Below are positions 1 through 13,082 of a stretch of 64,000 nt of DNA, one piece after another. The position numbers and the translations under genes are program-made. The stretch is from Zeugodacus cucurbitae (Eukaryota; Arthropoda; Insecta; Diptera; Tephritidae): the NCBI RefSeq assembly GCF_028554725.1, contig NC_071668.1, positions 16,196,501 through 16,260,500 on the forward strand. Direction: 5' to 3'. Each line of letters starts with the position of its first letter. The stretch's first letter is position 1. The notes beneath the pieces are model-generated. The model did not search any database. It was not told where the DNA came from and saw only the letters and a list, made by a program, of their open reading frames with translations.

Positions 1-849
1 ACACAAATACTAATATACATACATATATATACACACATACTTTCCATGTAAATATATACAAATGTAGTAGTATCTATTTTTATACATTTGAAGTTTCAAC
101 ATCTGGCTTTCCGCTGCTATTAATAGCAAAATGTTTATATTGTAAAGAGCAAAGCTGTATTTTTGGTAAAAGTTGATTGTTGAAATTTGTATTTATTGCT
201 CTGTTGAAATAGGGGAAAAAAATAAATTCAACTTGAAATTGCTGGCATCAGTTACAAATTAAGTTAAGAGGCTTAATGTTTGTGGCAAACTAAGTTTAAA
301 TGTCACGTATACGCCATGGCTCTCATTTTTTCTTCTTCACTTCTTGCTGTGTGTGGTTGTTATGTGACATATTTAATAGCTGTAATAAGTTGTTTTGGCA
401 TCTTGGCAGTAAAAAAATACTCCGATATAAAGTATTAATATGATGTGGGAAGTTTGTTTTATTTTTTTTTTTTTTTTTTTGTTAATATGGCTTATCCAAT
501 TTACAGTTTAGTAAAGCTGCTTAAGGCTCTTGCTTCATGTGTTGGTTGGGCTTCATTTGTCTTATCTTATATTAAATTGAGCGTATTTTTAGTGGTATTA
601 CATAAGCACATGTTTTTAGCGCATAAGAATGTGATAAGGATCTTATATAATAAATTGATATAACTATCAGATATCTTTGATGTAGATATTTGTATTGTCA
701 TTTTCACAATTAGGTTTACTCATCGGTCTTCTTTACAAATCTCAAATTTCATATAAAGTCTCAAATTTGATCTTCAGAAAATTATCTAAAGTATTAAAAT
801 AAATATAAAATCATTAAAGAAAATTCTTCTTGAATTTAACTCTATTACA
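1..849. other. AT-rich non-coding stretch
   Basis: No gene or recognisable element is visible. The sequence is AT-rich with short simple repeats, including a T run near 463-480. Short open frames here lack any family resemblance. Confidence 0.5.
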
Positions 850-1910
850 GAGTCATAGCTACAGAACTTATACTCTCCAAAAACCGAAATTAGACTTAAA
901 ATGGTTTTGTTCTTATCGCCTCTTCTTGGACGATTTACATTTTTCTAAGAATAAATAATACAAAAAAAATTCTGACATAGTTTTTTGAAAATGCTGTTGA
1001 GAAAAAAATCTTTAGATATACATATCCCATACAAAGGATAGGTTGAAAATTACTAAAAGTGCATTAACTGACCAACGGAAACCAGAAACACTAAATTTTA
1101 CGGAAGAAATGACAGAAAAGAGCTGCACTCAGATTAAAAAAAATAAAAAATGGGCGTGGCGTCAACCACTTATGGCTCAAAAACCATATCACAAAAACTA
1201 CTCAATCGATCAAATTCGGTACATAATACTTTCTAGGCAGCCTGATGACAATGGACGGGTGGAAAATGGGGAAGTCGGTTCACAACCACGACTACTTCCC
1301 ATTTAACTCAATTTTGAATTCCATCTAATTCCTTAACCTTATAATATATACATAAGGAAGCGATGAAGATAACGGAATACCGAATATCATCTGTTGCTTT
1401 ACTTGAGGAAAAATTGTCGAGATCGGACTTTAACTTTTCAAGATACCTGATATTGAACATCAAGAACTCAGTGCTTTACTCAGGGTAAATCTCTCAGATA
1501 TTTTAATTTAATTCAGAGAGAATCTTTTTGTTCCAATAGTGTGTCCCTGTACCAAAAATTATTAAAATCGGGTCATAACTTACCCAAAGTCTCACATCCC
1601 TTATATTCGGATTATCAAACTTCCGGTGGGATTTATACAGCTTATATCGGTTTATATGTGAGATATCTTAGCTAAATAAGTAGGCATATAGTCTTGGATG
1701 TAAAGTAGCTTAGTGTCAAAAATAATTGAAATCGGTCCAGGAATTACCTCAGCCCTAGCTCATATACTATGATGGTTTTCGTTATTCTAGTGGACTTTTT
1801 GCCGAATATATGGCTCAAATTGTGTGTTATCTTAATAAAACTATATTAATAAATTGCGAGAGTATATATAAAATGATCGGTTGCACCCGAACTCATCATT
1901 TCATTACTTG
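850..1910. repeat. Dispersed non-coding repeat, long copy
   Basis: This stretch reads like a non-coding dispersed element. Its last part (about 1730-1910) is matched by a second copy at about 5690-5870: both share a motif beginning gaattacctcag, then gccgaatatatgg, aattgcgagagtat and gcacccgaact. No terminal inverted repeats or long open frame are visible, so the class is unknown. The family looks familiar from tephritid intergenic DNA, but that is an impression and not a search result. The outer limits are approximate. Confidence 0.55.
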
Positions 1911-3500
1911 TTATATTATATTAATATTAAATGACCGTGCATTATCAGAATACTGATTCCATCCTTAATCCACTAATCTCCCACGTAAATAATTTCGATG
2001 AATTTGACACCAAATTAATCTTACATGACGAACACTCCTGAAAGTTTGAAATTCCAACTTCTTTATGCACCCTTATAAGCCTTTAATAACAACAACGACG
2101 AACGGATATTTAAACCTTCCGATTTCTGAATTTAACGAAATTCTTTCACAGTTGCATGTTCCGTTTTCCATATAAAAACGCGCATATATGCACAACATTG
2201 TATAGCATATGTTTATTTACTGCTAAAAGAATATCCATTACAATGACAAGCACATTCGTATGCACACCTCGTCGTCCTTCCGCCAACAAAACAGGAAATC
2301 CCTTTGAGTGAAAAGGGACACGCTGGAATATCAGTTGACATTATTGCATTTTTGAATTGGGGCAGACAGCATTCCAAGGCACGCCAACGCTACAACAGCC
2401 TTGAATATTTCAATACCACCACGAAGCGACCAAGCAGCCAACGCGCCAACCAGCCAACAGCTGACAGGCCTTCACAGGCAATAGCGTATGGCATTGCGGT
2501 AAAGTGGTGTCCTATCTCTCAGGCGGTCGTAAACATTTGCGAGCGCAGAACATAGCTAAGCCGTGCCCCATGTACGAGTATGCATATTCATTAATATGTT
2601 TTAAGTGTGAGCGTGTGTGTGTGTGGATTATATTTGAAAACAACATTTTTGCAACATTTTTGTAAATGTAAATTCCTACACAGTCGTGTTTTTGTATGAG
2701 TGTGTGTGTGGGTCCACTTGGAAATACGCGTTATTGCGACTTTTCTACTCGAAACGTTCATTTTAGCGACCCGCTCGTCGTTGAAACTGAGTAGTAGTCA
2801 CACACAGTGGGTGTAATGTTGCGAAATTTAATGGCTTACAATAAAATATAAGAAGTTTGTAATGTTAGAAAGCGCATAAAGGCAATAAAAAGCTAGAGAA
2901 ATGGTTTTCTTGTAGTTACTATTATTTGCGTGTATAAGTTTTCATGTGTAATTATGACGCTAATGGAAGTCTTAAGTGGTGTATAGATTTTCCTTGCTAC
3001 AAAAAAAAAACTATATATTTGCACTCATATCTGTTTATGGTAAATTTTTTCTTATACAAAATTAACGATGAAAGAGCCACTCGGATTGAAAAATATTTCC
3101 ATGAGCTTTTACTCTTATAAGATTTTATAGACAGACTCTTATGACTTGGAAGGGCGGTATTTAGAGCTTTAAGTCTTTTGTATGTTATATTTATTTTCCT
3201 GTTTCAGTATATTTTGATTGCATTTCTTATCCACAAATGGCCAATGCCTTTACAGTGAATTTCGCACCATGTGGACAATTGATTCCGAAGATATAGCATA
3301 GTGGTTGATGTCGTGGACTCCTAATAAGCCCCGGCACAAATATTACTATTGATAAAACGTGGCTTCTTATCTTGTAACTGGTATCCAATCGCCAGTCAGA
3401 CCAAAGAACTATATCCAACGTAACGAATCTAAAATTTCAGAAGCGCAAGAATCAGCTATAAAAATTATGGCGTTTAAGAATGCGAATGAAATAGTTTTCA
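1911..3500. other. Intergenic DNA without recognised genes
   Basis: I see no supported gene. The stretch has GT-rich simple-repeat patches near 2600-2720. Open frames are short and unlike known families. Confidence 0.4.
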
Positions 3501-3529
3501 TTAACTAAAGGCACATTAACACGGGCACG

Positions 3530-3964
3530 CTTCAGAAGTCCAGGCGCTGAACACAATTTTCGTAGGTTTCTAAGCATAAATCGGCCAATACTGCAGCAAT
3601 TTCACGTTCGATATCGGAACCAAGTTCGTTAATCGTCGCTGGTTTGTTGGCAGAGACCACAGACTTGACGTAAGCCCACAGGAAATAGTCTAACGGGTCA
3701 AAAATATTCGGTTATCATTCAGCGGTAGCGATTCCCATTCACAGTAACGTGACGGTCTTGATCATCACGGAAGAAGTACGGCCCAATGACACAGCCGGTC
3801 CATGAACCGCACCAAACCGTAATCAATTTCGGTGACTCATGGAGTCCGTGTGTATTGCTGCCTGAACAATTACGCATATTTTGTTTATTGACGGAGCCAT
3901 TCATGGGTCCATAAATTGGACATAGCTCTCTTAAAGTTGAGGCCACTGACTCCGAATTTCGGTA
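3530..3964 (-). mobile_element. Broken rosa-like (DD41D) mariner transposase relic
   Basis: Read on the minus strand, 3719-3946 encodes a mariner core segment with VNKQN, TVWCGSWTG, IGPYFF and VTVNGNRYR. It resembles the better preserved copy at 48281-49213. Directly after VNGNRYR the relic jumps, in another frame, to residues like LDYFLWAYVKS followed by NKPATINEL at about 3560-3700. The middle of the catalytic domain, with the QQDGA aspartate, is therefore deleted. Stops and frame changes make it inactive. Terminal repeats were not found. Confidence 0.75.
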
Positions 3965-5600
3965 TTAAATTTTAATAACTTCGACTCGTTGTTGGATCGT
4001 ATATCTTTCCATGATTTAATGGCAAATCTTACTGAAGAGAAATGTCGAAGAAAAAAATATGGCGTCGTTTACGCTTTCGGTACCTATCGGTCTACTTTTG
4101 TAGCGTCCCTTTTAAAAAACGCTCTTATCTTGGAAAGGGAAAGGGACTATTCAATATTTTCCGGACCTGACCCTCATACCAATTTTCCTACCACTCGGAT
4201 AGTTCTGTCGCCCTTCGACAAACGTCTTCTCTACAGTGTTGTGAACTCTACATTTTTATTAAATTAGTCGTCTTCGATTTGCCACTCTCATTGTTAAATT
4301 CTTCGCGCTTATCAAAAAATTTACATATTATGACAACAACAAAGTTATCCAGTCGAATTCAAATAAAATTGAATTGATTATACCAGTCTATTGCAGTCTA
4401 TACCAGTTGCTTGTTCGATTCGCTAACCTTTAAAGCTTGATACTTATTTTTCTCATAACTATTTATGCATCCAAGTTCATGCTGTTTATGAAGAGAGCGA
4501 AGCAACCTGGATTAGTCGGATAGCTTAACTATGCAATAATGTCTACCAATATTGCAGTATTTATGTTCCCAATGATCATATTATACATAGTTCTTCGAAA
4601 ATCATTTACAACAACTATGCGCATACTTACAAGGCAAATCATATTAAGTATCAATATTTACTCACTTAAGCTGTTTTTATTATTTAGTTCGAAGGAATCT
4701 CACCCAACCTTTTCTACGTCTAATATTATTATCCGATATACTCGAACATACATTACACACATACATACTATACAAACGTATACTGAAGATGTGTAATTTA
4801 TTAAATATTCAAATGTGACTGCTCATATTCCCCAAGCAACACTTTTGCCAAGAGTTCAATACTTGTTTATATTTAGTAGCTGAATTTCTGTGAATGTATG
4901 TATGTAAATTTTTATGTTTGTATGTTTAAACTCATCTATGATGTACCGTTATATGCATACATATAGAATAATATTAATCAAGTGCACACATTTGCAGACA
5001 GCTGTTCACAGATATATTCTCATATAGTATATATATATATGTATGTGTACTCATGATGTCTATTCTCGGAATGATGACTCCGTTATATTGTAATCAATGA
5101 AAAACGCAACTGATATTTTCACCATTCTTTATTTTCAATATGTCGTACTACTTGTAGATGCAAATGCAAAAATGTGTACTCAGACACACACACACATGTA
5201 TTTGAAAAGTGTATGAGAATCTATTTATGTATTTATAATACCATATGTCGTCGCAATGTAGGGAAGGGGGTAATAAATATTGCAAGATGTTATAGTAAAC
5301 ATTAATATATAATATGCGTGACAATCTTGAATGAGCAATAAAATGGAGTAACAAGTTAGTAAGGCAGTGTTCCTTTCGAGCGGGATCTAACAGTGGAAAC
5401 CCTATATTTCGAAAACATATTCTCTTGTTAAAAAATTTACGAAGGAGAGAACCGATTTCACTTCTTTTCGGTAAAAAGCCAGATTATACTTAAGAAAATA
5501 TGATTTCTTGTTGTTCGATTCGTCACTCTCTAAGTTTAGGCGTATCAATGAGAGATAAAGTGAATTTGAGTTAAAACTGGGTATAATGGCAAACGAAAAC
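3965..5600. other. Intergenic DNA without recognised genes
   Basis: Nothing supported beyond AT-rich simple sequence (TA and GTAT runs near 5025-5050, a CA run near 5184-5194). Open frames of 68-105 codons lack family features. Confidence 0.4.
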
Positions 5601-5870
5601 ATGGCCTGCAGCTTCAGATGGAAATCACACAGTTTCTTTTGGTTGACGGCTTGAATACTACATAGTACCTTGGTGGTAAAAATTAGTAAAATCGGTTCAT
5701 GAATTACCTCAGCTCTCATATACTATTTATGATGTTTTTCGTTATTCTATTGGATTTTATGCCGAATATATGGATCGAATTGTGTTATCTTAATAAAATT
5801 TCATCAATAAATTGCGAGAGTATAAAATGTTCGTTTTGCACCCGAACTTAGCCTTTCCTGACTTGTTATG
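5601..5870. repeat. Dispersed non-coding repeat, second copy
   Basis: A shorter copy of the repeat seen at 850-1910. The best match is 5690-5870 against about 1730-1910, with point differences and small gaps. It is non-coding and its boundaries are approximate. Confidence 0.6.
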
Positions 5871-5983
5871 ATATAACAACCGTCCAATATTCCAAACGAT
5901 TGTTTCTCTTAAGTATCGATTTCATTTCTCATATTCATTTCGTTGACTTCATCAATAAGTATGTATCTAAGTATCCATATAAA

Positions 5984-7111
5984 CAGTGGCGAACGCAGGA
6001 AAAAAATTTGGGGGGGTTTCAGGTAAAAAGACAATGTTTCATTATTTTATTCACAAATTGAAGTCTAATCTTCTTTTATTTTGGGCCATAACATTTAAAA
6101 TCTCTTCCTCCGTCACATCTATATCTCTATGGATATTCAAGAGAGCCATTCCGTTCAGGCGTGCTTCTCCAGTTTTATTTCTTAAATATGTTTTAAGCCT
6201 GCGAAGTGAGGAAAACGAGCGTTCACTCGAAGCGACAGATATAGGGATTGTTGCTCCAATCTTTAAAAAACGATGCCCTGTTTTGAGAATTTTCATTTGA
6301 AAAACAAATAATAAGTAAAGTTGTGTATCTAATTCAGACCAGTTTTTTTGGTTGTTTTTATTAAAAATATAGACATTTTAGTTAAGACACTCAAGTATTT
6401 TTTTGCAAATAGCATAATTCTTTTTAATTTAAATTTATTTCACAACAGTTTGCTCATGGAACGAAAACTGAAAGTCATAATAAATGAGTTTTTATTTTTC
6501 CTGGATTATGATTAACAATAAGCTCTAAAAAAATAATAGAAACCTTATTGGTGACTTTTCAGTTCAGACCTAATTTTCAAAAGAAGTCCATTTTCGACTC
6601 ACAATTCCCCTTAAATTTAAAAAAATCTAGTTCAGCAGCCACAGAGTTATAAGGCAAACTCATTACTTTGAAGCAAATTAAAAAAAAATATCTCTGTCCA
6701 GTTTATATTTTTCTGGGTTTTTTAATTGGCCTACATTCCCACAACTTTTTAATACTATTCAGATACAATAGGTTTGTTTTCAGTTTAACATTTTCATAGT
6801 TTCAAAAAATTAAATTCTATCAACAGAAAAGTATCAAAATAGGCCGTTTGTGAACAAAAAAGTATCAAATCACAAAATTTAGAAAAAAAAGTATCAAAAA
6901 AAGATACAAATATATCAAAACGGCAACGCTGTTAGTGACTAATGTATTCATTTATTTGACATATTCATACATCGTCGGCAGAAAATTGCTTTGAAAACAA
7001 CAAATTAAAATTTTTCAAATGACTATGTAGAATTAAATTCTATTATTTTAAAATTCAATTACTTTGTGGGGGGGGGGGGGGGGTATTTTGGGTAAAATGC
7101 GTTCGCCCCTG
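5984..7111 (-). mobile_element. Non-autonomous hAT element with perfect 8-bp target duplication
   Basis: The element starts cagtggcgaacgca and ends with the inverted repeat tgcgttcgcccctg. It is flanked on both sides by the identical octamer catataaa (5976-5983 and 7112-7119), which is the 8-bp duplication expected of hAT transposons. On the minus strand, 6051-6296 encodes the hAT C-terminal dimerisation segment, with SSERSFSSLRRLKTYLRN and LLNIHRDI. The rest of the transposase (BED finger and catalytic core) is absent, so this 1128-bp copy is an internally deleted derivative that would need transposase supplied from elsewhere. A run of 16 G lies just inside the right end (7068-7083). Confidence 0.9.
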
Positions 7112-7333
7112 CATATAAATAAGATCATCTTACCGCCTCCCATCATATGTAGCAAATCCATTCATTCATTTAATCCATTGCTTTGCACTTAAACGAAAAA
7201 CTTTGTCCGTATTTGGTAAAAATTGATGGCGAACGCTCTTCCCAATATTTTACAACTAAAAGATTATATAAAAAATCTCAAAGTTTGTCTTTGATTTTCG
7301 TTTTCAAGGTCTTTTAAAATAATATTCCCCACA

Positions 7334-8777
7334 ATGAATACCACTTCACCAAAATCATCCTTAGCCAAATTGGGTATACACACTACAAAGCATAAATCAC
7401 TAAAAGTGATGGTGCTGGGACAGAGTGGTGTAGGAAAATCGGGTAAGATCATTAAAAAATTTATAGATAGTATATATGATCAGCTGTAAGCCTTTACCAA
7501 ACTAACCTAACTTGCCTGATCAGAAATATCTTGAAAGAAAATACTCTCTCCATTATGTCTCTTTCCTTTTCTCTTCCTTTTCTAACAAACGTCCTACAGC
7601 TATGGTTGTACGATTCATTACTAGACGCTTCATTGGTGAATATGATCCAAATCTAGAGAAGATCTACACCCATAACACCACATTTGACAATGAGCTCATA
7701 CAGTTTGATATACTAGATGCGGCCGGGCAACCAAATGTGAGCATATAAGCTTTTATTTATCGCTTTAGCTACCACTTAAAGCACCTCTTTTTAGAAAGAA
7801 GATTGCGTTAGCTTGGACTCAAACATACGTTGGGCGGACGCTTTCATACTGATGTACTCGGTGACCGATAAGTGTAGTTTTGATGAGTGTAATCGACTGA
7901 AATTTCTGATCAACTACAATAAGAGGCGACGTAAGCTCGGATCAAATAATAAGGTAAGTAAAGAGGTTGACCGAGAGGAAGCTATCTTGCGAGGTAAGAG
8001 AGCTGACGACTCGCAGAATATATTAAACTGATGTTGGACAGTTAAGGAAACGCTTCTTTACGGACTTTACTTCGCAGGACTCACTGTCGGATGTGCCAGT
8101 CATTTTGGTAGGTAACAAAACCGATCAAACGGGCGATCGTATGGTGAGCCTTGAGGAGGGTCAACGTCGTTTTCGCGATCTAACATGTGTCTGCTTTCAT
8201 GAGATCTCTGTGCGAGAGAGTGTTGATCAAGTAGGTGTCAAATTTAAAAAGTTTCTTTTTAGATTATGCAATATATGTAAATCCAATAGGTTCAGGCAGT
8301 ATTTCGCGACGTATTTCGCTTTTGGCGTGTCTTCAGTAAGTTCCCCAAACTGAAACGTTCCACTAGCGACGTACAAAATGCTTCTGACTCAGCCTTGAGC
8401 CCCGATTCGGGTTGTTCTTTCTATGATCCCTCATCGTATAACAGTGAAACACGTAGATCGTTTTTCATAAATGGTAAGTACACTCTAATATATTGTTATA
8501 GTATATACTTTCATAATTACATAACGTTCAAGCCAACACCTGCCTGGAGGAGACCGCCGATCACACAGAATCCACCGATGAGCTCGGTTCCGGTAGCCTA
8601 TGCAGTTCCCGCTGCGAGATGGATACACCATTCCGCAGTCGGGCTTCCACGGATGGCACATTATTGTCGCGACCACGTCGTTGGCGTTACCCGCCACCCG
8701 GTTGTCTAATGCCACACACAAATCGCGTGGAACGTCGCATGAGCATCTCCACACGTGGCAGCAACGCCAGCTATTGA
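7334..8777 (+). CDS. RERG/RASL-type Ras-like small GTPase
   Basis: Six exons: 7334-7442, 7600-7736, 7795-7953, 8078-8230, 8290-8473 and 8533-8777. Splice phases join cleanly into 328 residues. The Ras fold is visible: P-loop GQSGVGKS (29-36), DAAGQ (76-80, keeping the catalytic Gln), NKTD (148-151) and a G5-like ISVRES. The switch-I region (YDPNLEKIYTH) and the lack of a C-terminal CAAX box fit the RERG/RASL11/RASL12 branch, which signals without prenyl anchoring. About 110 residues of Ser/Arg-rich tail follow the GTPase domain and look disordered. The ATG at 7334 is the first in frame, 21 codons ahead of the first beta strand. Introns are 51-157 bp. The exact Drosophila orthologue is not assigned. 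Confidence 0.88.
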
Positions 8778-9230
8778 CTACTAATGCATCACTGAGAAGC
8801 GCTCGGTATTAATAGTAAGTTGTTATTGTTGCTGTGACAAGCTTTTATTATTTACACAATAATTACAAGGCTTTGCTCATTGTAATACAAAAATAAATGG
8901 AATTATTTTTGAGTCTGTAGTGAAGTAATAAAAAAAGTTCAATATGCTAAATGGGGGCGCGTTGCACGCTTATTGATAGACTATTTATTATAAAATGTAA
9001 ATTATTGATTACGATTACACTAAGATATATGTAATGCTGATGTTTTATACATGTATTTTTCTATGTACTGATTGTATTTACATATATATGAGATAAGTAT
9101 TTATTAAAGGTTTCATAGATGTATTGATCCTGATACATATACTATATGTACTTGTATGTAAGAATTAATAATACAACAAAAATATAACTTTTCTTGATTT
9201 TTGGAACTTGTGTGATTTGGTATCGAACAT
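8778..9230. other. 3' flank of the GTPase gene
   Basis: AT-rich probable 3' UTR and downstream DNA; an AATAAA occurs near 8891. No further gene is seen. Confidence 0.45.
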
Positions 9231-9620
9231 ACGAGGGCGGTCTGATGAGTGCTTAGTTTTGGACATTCGCACAGTCGACCTTCATTGCCAAGATAACCAC
9301 CATATTTGACTCACATTTTTGTTCGGCAAGTACCTTTTTCAAAATTGGAATTAAAAAGAAGTCGAACGGAACGAATTCTGGAGTATACTGTAGATAGAAC
9401 AACAGTTCGTGGACTAAAGCAACCAATTTGACCGTTCCCACGATAGTCGGTTCTGGGACCCAGTCGGAACGGGCGCGGATTTTTCCGGCCAAAGACAGTC
9501 AAATCGGCACCATTCCTCATATTTATTTGGGGAAACTTTTATGTCGCTTCAACAACAACAACCGGGGCGACAGAGGTGACCGAAAAGTTTCGAGGTGAAT
9601 CAGTACTCTTCACGGAAATT
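9231..9620 (-). mobile_element. Degenerate mariner fragment abutting a dispersed repeat
   Basis: On the minus strand 9253-9400 encodes a decayed mariner C-terminal segment, with VHELLFYLQYTPEF, PFDFFLIPILKK and LAEQKCESN. This resembles the YSPDLAPCDFFLFPxLKKWL motif of classic DD34D mariners, with the first aspartate now Glu. The left edge tacgagggcggtctgat near 9231 may be a terminal repeat preceded by TA. From about 9420 to 9600 the sequence changes to a dispersed repeat that recurs near 13450 and 41530 (ggatttttccggccaaag, then tatgtcgcttcaacaaca). Both parts are non-functional. Confidence 0.65.
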
Positions 9621-10254
9621 AGGAAATGTAAAACCCTATTACAGTTTTCTGAGACAATAATCGATTAGTCGACTCCAAACAATCGCAAAATATCTGGATT
9701 GTGAGTTGCAGTCAGTTATCGATTGCGTTATATCTAAGGCACCCATAACTATACTGATATAATGTTATTTTAGTTTGACGAGTTAGGACTTTAGAGTAGA
9801 GGTTGCTAAGAGGGATAGAACGTTGGATTTAAGACCGACGTCAGCAGTTTAAGCCCGCGACTATAAACTTTTATAAAAGATGTCTTCCTTCGACCTCTTC
9901 AGAAATCGGAACCAGCAGTTGGGCTCGTTCTTGACTATTGGCGGTAATCCAAATGTAGATTTATGCACAATTTCTTTTTAATAGACAATAAAATTTTGTT
10001 TCCCTCATTATATTATACTCAGAGGATCAACAATCTCCGATTGGCTTTCCATATTTTGAAAAATAACAACCTCTACTTGAGTCAGTATCATTTATTGCTA
10101 TCAGTGAGAAGCAGTTTTTCTACAAGATATATTTGTATGCAGAAATCATGAGGCACGAGTAATAAATAACTAAAAAATATATGAGATATTTGTATTTTGC
10201 ATACAACGCGGCGATCTGTAACATATGTAACCTCCTCACTCACAATCTAGCCAT
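9621..10254. other. Intergenic DNA before the gudu stop
   Basis: No supported gene. It contains the probable 3' UTR of the gene ending at 10255. Confidence 0.45.
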
Positions 10255-13082
10255 TTAGTACTCCTCATCGATCTTCAGCAGGTACTCCTCGGCACGTAAA
10301 GCCAATTCACGTATGTTACGTAAGCAACCAGCCGCAGCTAGCTGTGTCTCTTTGTTCGTAGAACCAACGCATTCCAACAAGAATGGTACTACACCGCTCT
10401 AGAATTTGAAAAACCTATGATAATAAGAGTTCTAAGCTTCTGATCTACAACGCACCTGGTGCATAATGATGCAGTTTTGTGGATCCATGGACAATTTCTC
10501 CAGCGCCATGGCTGTGGTGCGATGTACGGCCGGGTCATTACTAGTCAGATAGCTGACAATCGGTGTGACAGTGCGTAGACGACCCAACTCCTGTGTATTA
10601 TTGCCAAATGTGGCGCAACTTGCGATTGCAGCGGCCAGATTTTCACGCAACAAATCCTCGGTAGTATTAACTGTAAACAAAAATAATACATTACTTAAAG
10701 TTCATAAATACAGTAAATCTTCACACAAACCCAAATCAGCCAACTTATAGATCACTTTAAGATCGGACAAAATCGCTAGATTCGTTGTATCCTTTGCAAT
10801 AGTTGCTATAGCAGCGCATACTGCCGATAATACCTGCGGGTCAGTGGACTTGAGCAAATCCACCACCAATTCCATGGCACCCACCAAACTACGCACCAAC
10901 TCACCCGATTCGCGTGCATTACGCACACACGGACAGATGCCATAGGCCGCATAAGCTTGTACCTTTGGATCGGTATTCTTCAACAGTGACCAAATCAAAC
11001 GCACCGCATCCAAATCTTCCAGAATACGCATGCTGTCTATATCTTCAGCACATTCTTTCAATGCTTTAGCCAAGTTTACCAACAACGGCGGATGTGAGGA
11101 GTTCAACAATGCCACCAAAGCCGGTAAGCCGCCAGCCGCACGCAAGACTTCGCGATTATTTTGGAAACGTACACATTCGGCAATGGCACCAACCACATTG
11201 GTGATTACATCGTCGGAATCATCATTCAATAACGGTATGAGATGATTAATGAGACGTAGCGAGTCCAGTTTCTTCACATTCGCCTCCGACACTGCGCTCA
11301 TCCAAATGGCGCCGGCAGCACCGATCATCAGTTTCTTATTATCACGCACATTTTTATCCTTGATTATGGCGACCAAAGGCTCCAAACCACCAGCGGAACG
11401 TACCAAATCACGTGTAGTCTGGTCAAAGGCACACTTGTAAATAGCGGTACTACCTTCGCTTTTCAAGTCCAAACTATCTGAATGCAAATGGGTCACAATA
11501 TCAGCGATCATACCCTCGGTAGTGATGGCAAGTTGAAATTTCGGCTATATGTGGTAAAAATTATGAGCGCTGTAAATTAATTATATCAGAAGTAAAAGAT
11601 CAGGTAAATATTGAATGTTGTGGTCGGGATAGGTTTTTGTCTTGACTAATTTTTGGACTTGGGACAACTAGGAGTCATAAGTCCACCTCAAATTTACTAA
11701 GGATAATTTACATGATAGTGAGAAACAATGTCTATAAACTTAATCTCCAACAAGTAAAGACTAGATTAATCTAAACTTGATTACATTTTGGCCGCGGTCC
11801 TTGACCTTTGGTCAGGGGTTTGTTTACATTTTGGTCGAGATCAATAACCTTTTGCCGGCGTTTGTTCACAACGCGTGAACAGGTCAATGACTTTTGACGA
11901 GGGTTTACTTAGATTTTGCGCCAAGTGAGTTCTGATTTGTTGAGATTTTTAATGGTCATTTCATAAGTTTTCTGGGCTCACTTGTTGTTTTTTTTCAACT
12001 TTTTTCGCTCAGACTTCAAATTTCACATTCATACCTGCGAAGCACACTCCTGTATTGTACCCATAATGGGTATAACAACATCTGTATGACAGGACTTGAG
12101 CAAACGAGCCATCAGGGGAACAATACCGCTCTTACGCATCAATTCCTTATTATGGCGAGAAAGCGATAGAGACCAGAGGGCACGAGCACCGGCACGTGCC
12201 ATATACAAACACTCCAAGTCGTTTGAGTTGAGTTCCTCCAGCGGTGTTTGTAGAATACTGTCATATAAAACGATCAATTTACGGTAATTTCAAAAACAAA
12301 ACTCTAACTGTGTCTACTTACCGCAAGCTCACATCGAGCATGTCCACCAACATCGGTATACCACCACAGGTGCGTACATATTTCCTTGCCAAACGTACCT
12401 TACACACATTAGCCAAGGTCTCACCTGCCATGGTCTTAAGTTCCTTCGACAGCGAATTCAAAATGTCCACTATCAACGGTATGCCACCCAAATCAACGAT
12501 CGTCTTACGTATATCAATATTCAGTGAGATCTCAGAGAGCACATACAGCGAACCCAAACGACAATGTGTATCATTGCATTCGAGTATATTGACCAACACC
12601 TCCAAACCACCGATATCTTGAACGGCCATTTGATTGATTTGCGTGCGCAAATCGTAGTCACGCAGACAGCAGAGCGACACAATGGTCGCCGTTTGATTAC
12701 CCGCTTTGATATATTTAATCAACTTCTGTATGTTATAGTATTCGGCGGGTATTTCCGCAGTACGCGCGATGTCCTTCCATCTTTCCTCCTCCTCGGTGGA
12801 CGATTCGACTTCCGTTGAATCGGAATCTTCTGTGACAATAGTTTTCTTGCTGCTAAAGAAGCGTTCGGGACAGCTGCCGCATGTCTCGTATACACGCCGA
12901 CGAGTTTCTCTTTTCTTCTTTTGTTCTTCCTCCTGCTGCTTTTGTTTCTCTAATCGCTCTTGCTCAGTTTTTTGCTTTAAAACCCCTTCGAGAGGCGGTT
13001 GAATCACTGAATTTACAACAGTATGAGCCTCTTGAAGAGATTGCACATTTAATAGTTCTTCTTCTTCGTCCAAAGTAGTCAT
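10255..13082 (-). CDS. gudu: Armadillo-repeat protein, gudu / ARMC4 (ODAD2) orthologue
   Basis: Five exons on the minus strand: 13082-12322, 12257-12035, 11544-10731, 10670-10456 and 10398-10255. They give 718 residues with matching phases. An acidic N-terminus and a charged Glu/Lys/Gln-rich helix (about residues 37-65) precede armadillo repeats that run to the C-terminus. Typical repeat signatures are GGLEVLVNIL, GGIPLIVDIL, GIVPLMARLL, GGLEPLVAII, GGLPALVALL and GVVPFLLEC. ARMC4/ODAD2 proteins help dock outer dynein arms, and in Drosophila gudu is required for spermatogenesis. The repeat order and the C-terminal NIRELALRAEEYL segment match my memory of that family; other ARM proteins are less likely. 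The 490-bp third intron from the 3' end carries a degenerate minisatellite. Confidence 0.85.
11780..11912. repeat. Degenerate ~42-bp minisatellite in a gudu intron
   Basis: Three imperfect tandem units begin near 11782, 11825 and 11867. The first two share acattttgg, then ccttttg or cctttgg, and end in gtttgt. The third is more diverged. This is intronic and has no evident function. Confidence 0.5.

Noticed and set aside
445..663. 72-codon open frame after a T run
   Set aside because: Phe/Leu/Ile composition from AT-rich DNA, no family features, no splice context.
5402..5719. 105-codon minus-strand open frame
   Set aside because: Overlaps the dispersed repeat and has no recognisable domain.
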